Assembly (NCBI RefSeq): GCF_021134715.1
Contig: NC_060022.1
Location: forward strand, 6,267,001 to 6,331,000
Length of the DNA: 64,000 bases
Reading direction: 5' to 3'
Source: Daphnia pulex
Taxonomy: Eukaryota; Arthropoda; Branchiopoda; Diplostraca; Daphniidae
Shown: positions 58,793 through 64,000 of the stretch, piece by piece
Numbering within the stretch: position 1 is the first letter of the stretch
How the letters are laid out: the number at the start of each line of letters is the position of its first letter
Position numbers and translations under genes: made by a program
Notes under the pieces: generated by a model
The model's database searches: none
What the model saw: the letters and a program-made list of their open reading frames with translations, nothing else
Told to the model about the DNA's origin: nothing

Positions 58793-61458
58793 TTACTTCT
58801 TTGGGTGCTGTTGAAGCTGCTCTGTACCCGACTCGTTCAAATTGAGAGCCAGGCTGGAGTGGGATTGTGCGGACATGCTCATTTGTGAAGCAGCAGTAGT
58901 GTTGGGGTTGCCGGATTGATCAACGTAGTCTAGGCTTCCGCTGTTGGGGGCATGGCCTTGGCCCCAAATGTTGTATTCGTAAGAGCGACAAAATGGCGAG
59001 AACATTCCGCCATGATGCGACTGACAAGAAAATGCGGGCCGCAAAGGCCGGTCGAAGCCTCGAGGTCCTTGGTAAAGTCCCGTCTCCGATCCGTACGAAT
59101 CGTCAAGCAAAGACGGGCGTGACCACGCCGATTCGTTTCCCCAATAACCATTTGGTGACTGGTGTTGATGATGGCCATGGCTGAGGCCCGTCAAGTTGGC
59201 ATCCAGTGAATTCCAACGCTGGAGACGTGCTGATGAAGAGCGACGCGCTGGATTGTAAACCATGGGTGAACTGTAGATCAATGGCGAATTTGGTGGGTAT
59301 GGGCAGTTGCTCGCCGGATGGCCATGAAGCGAAAGACAAGAACGGGCAAGGCCAGCTGCTGCAACGGCTTGGTTCGGCATGTGCTGGATGGGGGATATTG
59401 GGCTCAGCATGCACGAATGGTGGGGGCAGCACATGATGGTCGTGTGAAGAGGATAAGGAGAATCGTTGTTAGGACCGGCCGGCTGATGGCTATTTTCATT
59501 ACTTGAATCGTTCGCCAAAACTTCCGCAGCGTTCTTTTCTCCACCAGCAACGCCACCCTGGGATACAGCAGCGAATATACACTCACCCAGCATTGGTCAA
59601 GTGGTGCAACACGGAATAAGAACAAATTGGGAACTAAAGGTTCCGACATACACAGCTAGGATAAAAACATTGCACAGATTGAAAAATGTTTGAGAATAAA
59701 AATGTAATAGCGGATGCCGATGGTGAACCGAAATGAGGGACACATTAACGAAGAGGTGCAGGTGCCACAAAGACTTTAAGGAAGTAGATGGGTGCACGAT
59801 CGTAGGGGATTCTAAATGAATTGTGCTGGGGCAAGTCATCTCGCAGAGAAGAAAGCACATCTACCTGACTGCCGCTATCGCCTCCGCTGCTATCCGCGCA
59901 CACATCTGACTGACCATCCGTACCCGCGCTGTTCTCCCGAGATGCTGAGGAACAAGGCGGAGTCAACGGCATTGAGGTAATGCTAGCATAAGAAGCATAG
60001 TGCGATGCTTGATGGCCGGCTGGGATCGGACTTCCGGTCTGTACAAACAATGTCAATACCACTCGATTGTAATAATTTAATCTGATCAACAATTACCTGG
60101 ACATATGGCTGGAATCCAGGAGAGACGAAATAATGACCGCTAGAGGACGACGAGTATTGATGGCATTGCGCCTAGAAGTAAATGAATTAAGTTAATGTAA
60201 ATCCATTACACCAATTAGTTAAAAATACCATGGCGTATTGATGAGGCAGACGGCAAATGACAGCAGTCTGGTACATTGCATTGTTGCTGGCATCAACCTG
60301 CATGTGATCGACTGACTGGTTTTGGTCGGTAGGCGATACTACTCCCGTATTAGTAGTGTACATGGTGTTAACATTCGGTACTGGCACAGAAGTGGCATAA
60401 AACGGATTATGGGCGAGCCGGTTTGGAGTCTGATAATAGCTATTCGAATTAGCCGGCTATACAAAAGTCGGTAAATAAAGTTGATAAGAATTGTTAAAAA
60501 GTATTTGCAAATGTTTACCAGTGGATTGTGATTGTTACTGTTAGCCCGTTTGACTGCTGGAGCAACGTTAAGCTTGCGATCTCCCCACATTACAGAATCA
60601 TTTTGCACTGACGCCTATAAAATGTACACACTCTTGCATAACATAACAATAAATCAAGATAATGACATAGCAATTACTTGTATGGCTCTCCTGGCATCTG
60701 CTTCACTGAAGAAAGTGACGAATCCATAAGATTTGTTGCGGGCGTGTTCTGGTATGATTTTGACATCTCGTATCTTACCGAAGCGATTAAATAGCATAAT
60801 AAGGTCACGCTCGACCAAATTTGGAGGGATGTTGCCCACAAAAACTCTATTTGAAATCAGCCGCCCAGGTGTGTTGGGCGTCGCTGATGCGGATGACTCA
60901 TGCTGTCGGGTGATTCCACTGTGGGTTGCAACTTTTTCCAACTGTCGATAGAAAAATAAACCAAAATTTACTCTAATATAAGAAAACCGAGCACGTGGTC
61001 GTACAAAATTGGGATGTCAATTGAACGACCTTGAGTCGACAGTTTCCTGTAAAGAGAAGGGGAAAGGAAAACACGCGCCGGTTAGAAGATGTCCACTCCC
61101 CCCTCCCCATTGCAGACCAAGAAACATAAAATATTAAAGCAAGGCCACATCACTGTAATTTACTTATCTCCCTCTTCCCAAGCAAAACATTCCACATTTC
61201 AACAACTTGAGTCGAAACTTGCAAGAAAAAAAAAACACGTACAGCCATCAGTTTGACATTAGTTGACTTAAGTTAAACTCTGATCACACTTTACGTCATC
61301 AAGTTAAAATGGAGGCCATAGTGAACTGTAACGGAAAAAAGAGTTGACCTGATGACAGGCAATCGACTTAATTACATATTCTAACGAAGAATTTAGCCCG
61401 ATTCTTAACACGAATCACATCGAAGAAATACTCAAATGAAAAAGTAGAAACTTACCAT
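58793..61458 (-). CDS. bol: Boule/DAZ-family RNA-binding protein
   Basis: Exons from the start: 61458-61456 (ATG only), 60941-60678, 60614-60519, 60456-60229, 60171-60097, 60038-59865, 59557-58793. All junctions are phase 0, giving 534 residues. An RRM spans about residues 32-112, with RNP2 VFVGNI (34-39), RNP1 KSYGFVTF (71-78) and the boule/DAZ-diagnostic DRKLNVAPAVKR after the fourth strand. The rest is Gln/Ser/Tyr/Pro-rich with many short aromatic motifs. Family knowledge: boule proteins bind 3' UTRs and promote translation in germ cells, especially at meiosis. The protein is far longer than fly Boule (about 230 residues), mainly through exons 6-7, which look low complexity. The first coding exon holds only the start codon (atg|gtaagt). 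The gene is head-to-head with delta-COP, about 1.8 kb apart. Confidence 0.9.
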
Positions 61459-63293
61459 GATTCAAGTTGACCGGATAAATGATCAGAGCTCAGTCACGTG
61501 TGTATGGCCGGCGCGTGCGAGAAAGATTTAACGAGTCGTTGCACCACCACCTTCAAAGTCTCAGAATCAACTGTTCAGAAAAAAAGCAGAGAGGTCGATC
61601 CTTTTCGAGCCGATATCCCATCCACCGATTTCCCCAGGTCTTTTCCTCTCCATTCCTCTTTTCCGTTGGGCCAATCATGGGCGACCAGCAATTTTGAAAA
61701 ACACTGCGGTCTCTTATGGCAACTCTGTGGGGCTTTGATTTCATTCAAAATTAATTAAGTTAAGCTATTTATAATTCGGAAATTCAAATACATGTTAACT
61801 GTAGTCGCGAGATGTTGCGCTTTGAATCGTTAATTACAAGGAATCTGCATTGCATTAATTCATTTTGATTTTTACAATAGTATTCGTTTCCATTTATTTT
61901 AAATGCATTCTTCTGGTATCGGAATGGATCAAAATGAACTCGTTCTACTGCTCCTATATCGTGATTTGGAGGGGATAATAAAATACTTTTTCTTTCTCCG
62001 AGATGTAGAAGTGTCTAGAGAAAAAAAAATCTGAGTTGCGTAGCTCCTCCTCCTCCAGGGGGAGGAGAAGTCTCTACCACACTCCGTTAGGACGAATGTG
62101 ACGTGATCTGGTGATCATAATGACACTCGATTGCGTGATCGCAAATCTTAACTGTCGCCTGTCGGACACTCGATGGGTTGAATAAATGAATACAAATAAA
62201 TCTAATTCATTTCTGTTAACCAGATAAGAATTTTCAATACAATCAGTAGTTTTTATATCCTCTAATTGTATTTAATGTAAAACAGGTACCTTATAATTAT
62301 TAATTAATGCCCAATCTTTCAGAAATTTAAACAAGAAAATCTGAATCATTTTATTTATTTCATGTCGCTTCTAAGCTATAAGAAACAAAATTTATTGAAA
62401 AAAAACGTGACACGATACAACAAAAAAGTTCTAGTCGATTTCGGAGACTCATTTTCGTTGCAAAAGCACTTTCTGTTTCTGTTATTTAGCTCTTGTGGGC
62501 ATTTTACCAAAATCGCCAAATATAGAATAATGGTTGAAATGGGTTGGCCTGCACATACAGCGAATAAATCCTCTCACTATTTTCCCATTATCATGTTAAG
62601 ATCCTTTCACAATAGTTCACCGTAGTTTTCGTCATGGGTTCAGCAATCAGGTAATCATAAAGTAAACAATGACAGCCTCAGACTTATACGGAGAAAGTGG
62701 TTGCATGCTACAAATTCGACAGATAGACGCAAATTCGTTAACCAACTAAATTCGTTAACCAACTAAATTCGTTTTCGTTAACTTGAACATTTTATTCGGA
62801 TTATTTTTCGAGTAGCATTAAACAGAAAATACATTAAAAAAAATCCTTTTTGTGTGGACTGGAGTTGAGTAAAAAGGAGTAGTTATGAGATCATTTTCGA
62901 GACTTGCCTTGACTAGTTGTTTTGAGTCGTTTTGCCGAATTTCTGATGTCACATGCGAATATGCGATCTTGCCGAACTCAATCGAACATTTTACCCATCA
63001 TAATGTTGTTTCCTTTGTTTTACTTTGAAAGCAATAACTCAGTGAAACACGCAGAAAATTATGATGCATTCGAATACCAAAATATTTACCGCCAGACATC
63101 AATCAGCCATTGCCAGAAACGGGCCCTTGCTTCAGTTTTATTTATTTTTCAATTTGAAAATGGCAACCCTGGAAAAACAGTTGACGATCCACGTCATCTT
63201 GTGCCGTCAGTTCTTAGGATCTTGAATCCTCCCTGAAAAGTTGTGGTAAAAGGGGTCCGATAAAGTCTTTAGGAGCCTTTAATCTGCGCAATA
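61459..63293. other. Divergent spacer between boule and delta-COP
   Basis: A CACGTG E-box lies at 61495-61500, just upstream of the boule start. A GC-rich hairpin (ctcctcc/ggaggag, 62050-62067) and a 17-base direct repeat (aaattcgttaaccaact, from 62731, two full units and a partial third) are present. Frames at 62362-62625 and 62922-63236 show no recognisable features. Confidence 0.55.
63207..63212 (+). promoter_or_regulatory. Candidate initiator for delta-COP
   Basis: TCAGTT at 63207-63212 matches the arthropod initiator TCAGT. It lies about 85 bases before the delta-COP ATG. No TATA box is seen at the expected distance, as is usual for housekeeping genes. Confidence 0.3.
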
Positions 63294-64000
63294 ATGGTAT
63301 GATCAACGAACCTAAGTGTTTTTAATTTTATGAAAATATTTACTATGGGCGTTGTTGAAGTTGTCATTGGGGTTGCACAACCGGCCCATCTGACATTTGG
63401 CTAAACTTTCGTCTACGTGGATATTTTATTATGATTTCTTCAATAGTGCTTTACATCATCAAAATAACTTAAAACATTTCAATCATATAACTATGATTAA
63501 CTTTGATTGTTAGGACATGCATTCTAGTATACCAGACTACTTCGGAAAGCTAGCAATACATTTTGATTTCTGAAAGATTGTGTGCTGTATCTTTAGCAAC
63601 AGTAGCCTAGAAAACATGGGCTTTTAATATCGTTGAAGCAATACCAAGTTGCCAATGTTATTTCGCAACAAAAAATATGTTTGTTGTCATTTCTGTGATT
63701 TTGTTCCACTTGTGACACTTGTTCATTAATTTTCATTATTATTCAGGTTCTCATTGCAGCTGCTGTTTGCACCAAGGGTGGAAAAGGTGTGTTGCAAAGT
63801 TTTACAAAAATGATGCATAAAATAATAGAAATGACTTTTTTTTTCTCAATTACAGCCTTGGTGTCAAGACAGTTTGTGGAGATGACCAAATCCAGAATAG
63901 AAGGTCTCTTAGCTGCCTTTCCTAAACTAATGTCTTCAGGAAAAGCTGCTCAACAACAACACACTTTTGTTGAAACAGAATCGGTTAGATATGTTTATCA
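63294..64000 (+). CDS. deltaCOP: Coatomer subunit delta (delta-COP/archain), 5' part
   Basis: ATG at 63294-63296 is followed at once by a donor (atg|gtatga). Exon 2 is 63747-63786 ([13 protein letters not shown]) and exon 3 starts at 63856 and runs off the window. The joined N terminus continues [20 protein letters not shown] and then [13 protein letters not shown]. It corresponds closely to the N-terminal longin-like domain of animal delta-COP, including the start VL(L/I)AAAVCTK. An insertion of a few residues (SSGKAAQQQ) precedes HTFVETES. Delta-COP is a subunit of the COPI coat that retrieves cargo from Golgi to ER. The window ends within exon 3, so only about 61 residues are visible. Confidence 0.95.

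Noticed and set aside
62050..62067. ctcctcc/ggaggag hairpin as a regulatory RNA
   Set aside because: The stem is only 7 bases and lies within a simple purine/pyrimidine tract, so it is easily explained by low complexity.
62362..63236. Two + strand frames of 87 and 104 codons before delta-COP
   Set aside because: AT-rich composition, no domain and no splice context. The second overlaps the presumed delta-COP promoter.

Overview
The window looks like nuclear DNA of a small-genome arthropod. Genes have many short exons, most introns are about 60-100 bases with GT/AG borders, and the recognisable proteins are animal proteins. I favour a branchiopod crustacean such as Daphnia, but that is inference from style and family content, not a sequence match. 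No operons, prokaryotic signals, CRISPR arrays or confident tRNA/rRNA genes are present.

Layout. (1) 1-21661 is a repeat-rich accessory region. Three nearly identical copies of a long repeat sit at 1-4776 (cut by the window start), 7138-9694 (right half missing) and 16701-21661. Between copies 1 and 2 is an intronless gene (5756-6934) that appears to encode a protein with two tandem HEPN-like domains, each with an R-x4-H motif. Between copies 2 and 3 are a THAP zinc-finger gene (10182-11488) and the receptor tyrosine kinase Ror (about 12297-16127; frizzled-type cysteine-rich domain, kringle, membrane segment, kinase). (2) 21662-51722 is dominated by one large gene on the + strand related to the AKAP2/MISP family. 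It has nine coding exons from 32628 to 51722 and an 11.4-kb second intron. At least two further candidate first exons (26543-26923 and 39223-39358) end in donors whose phase fits its acceptors. (3) 52909-55609, minus strand, is a kinesin-10 (KIF22/Kid type) gene with two alternative 3' ends, only one of which carries the helix-hairpin-helix domain. (4) 55731-57024 is an inverted-repeat-bounded AT-rich block with a CTCF-like motif in each arm. (5) 58793-61458, minus strand, is a boule/DAZ-family RNA-binding protein gene with a long C-terminal extension. (6) 63294 to the window end, + strand, is the 5' end of delta-COP (coatomer delta/archain).

The genes do not form one pathway. Several belong to widely conserved sets (Ror signalling, spindle kinesin, germline RNA binding, COPI transport). 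The unusual material is the near-identical long repeats, the tandem-HEPN gene they flank, the Tyr-motif cluster and alternative first exons of the AKAP2/MISP-like gene, the alternative ends of the kinesin, and the inverted repeat between kinesin and boule. All exon borders were placed by eye from reading-frame continuity and GT/AG sites, without transcript data.
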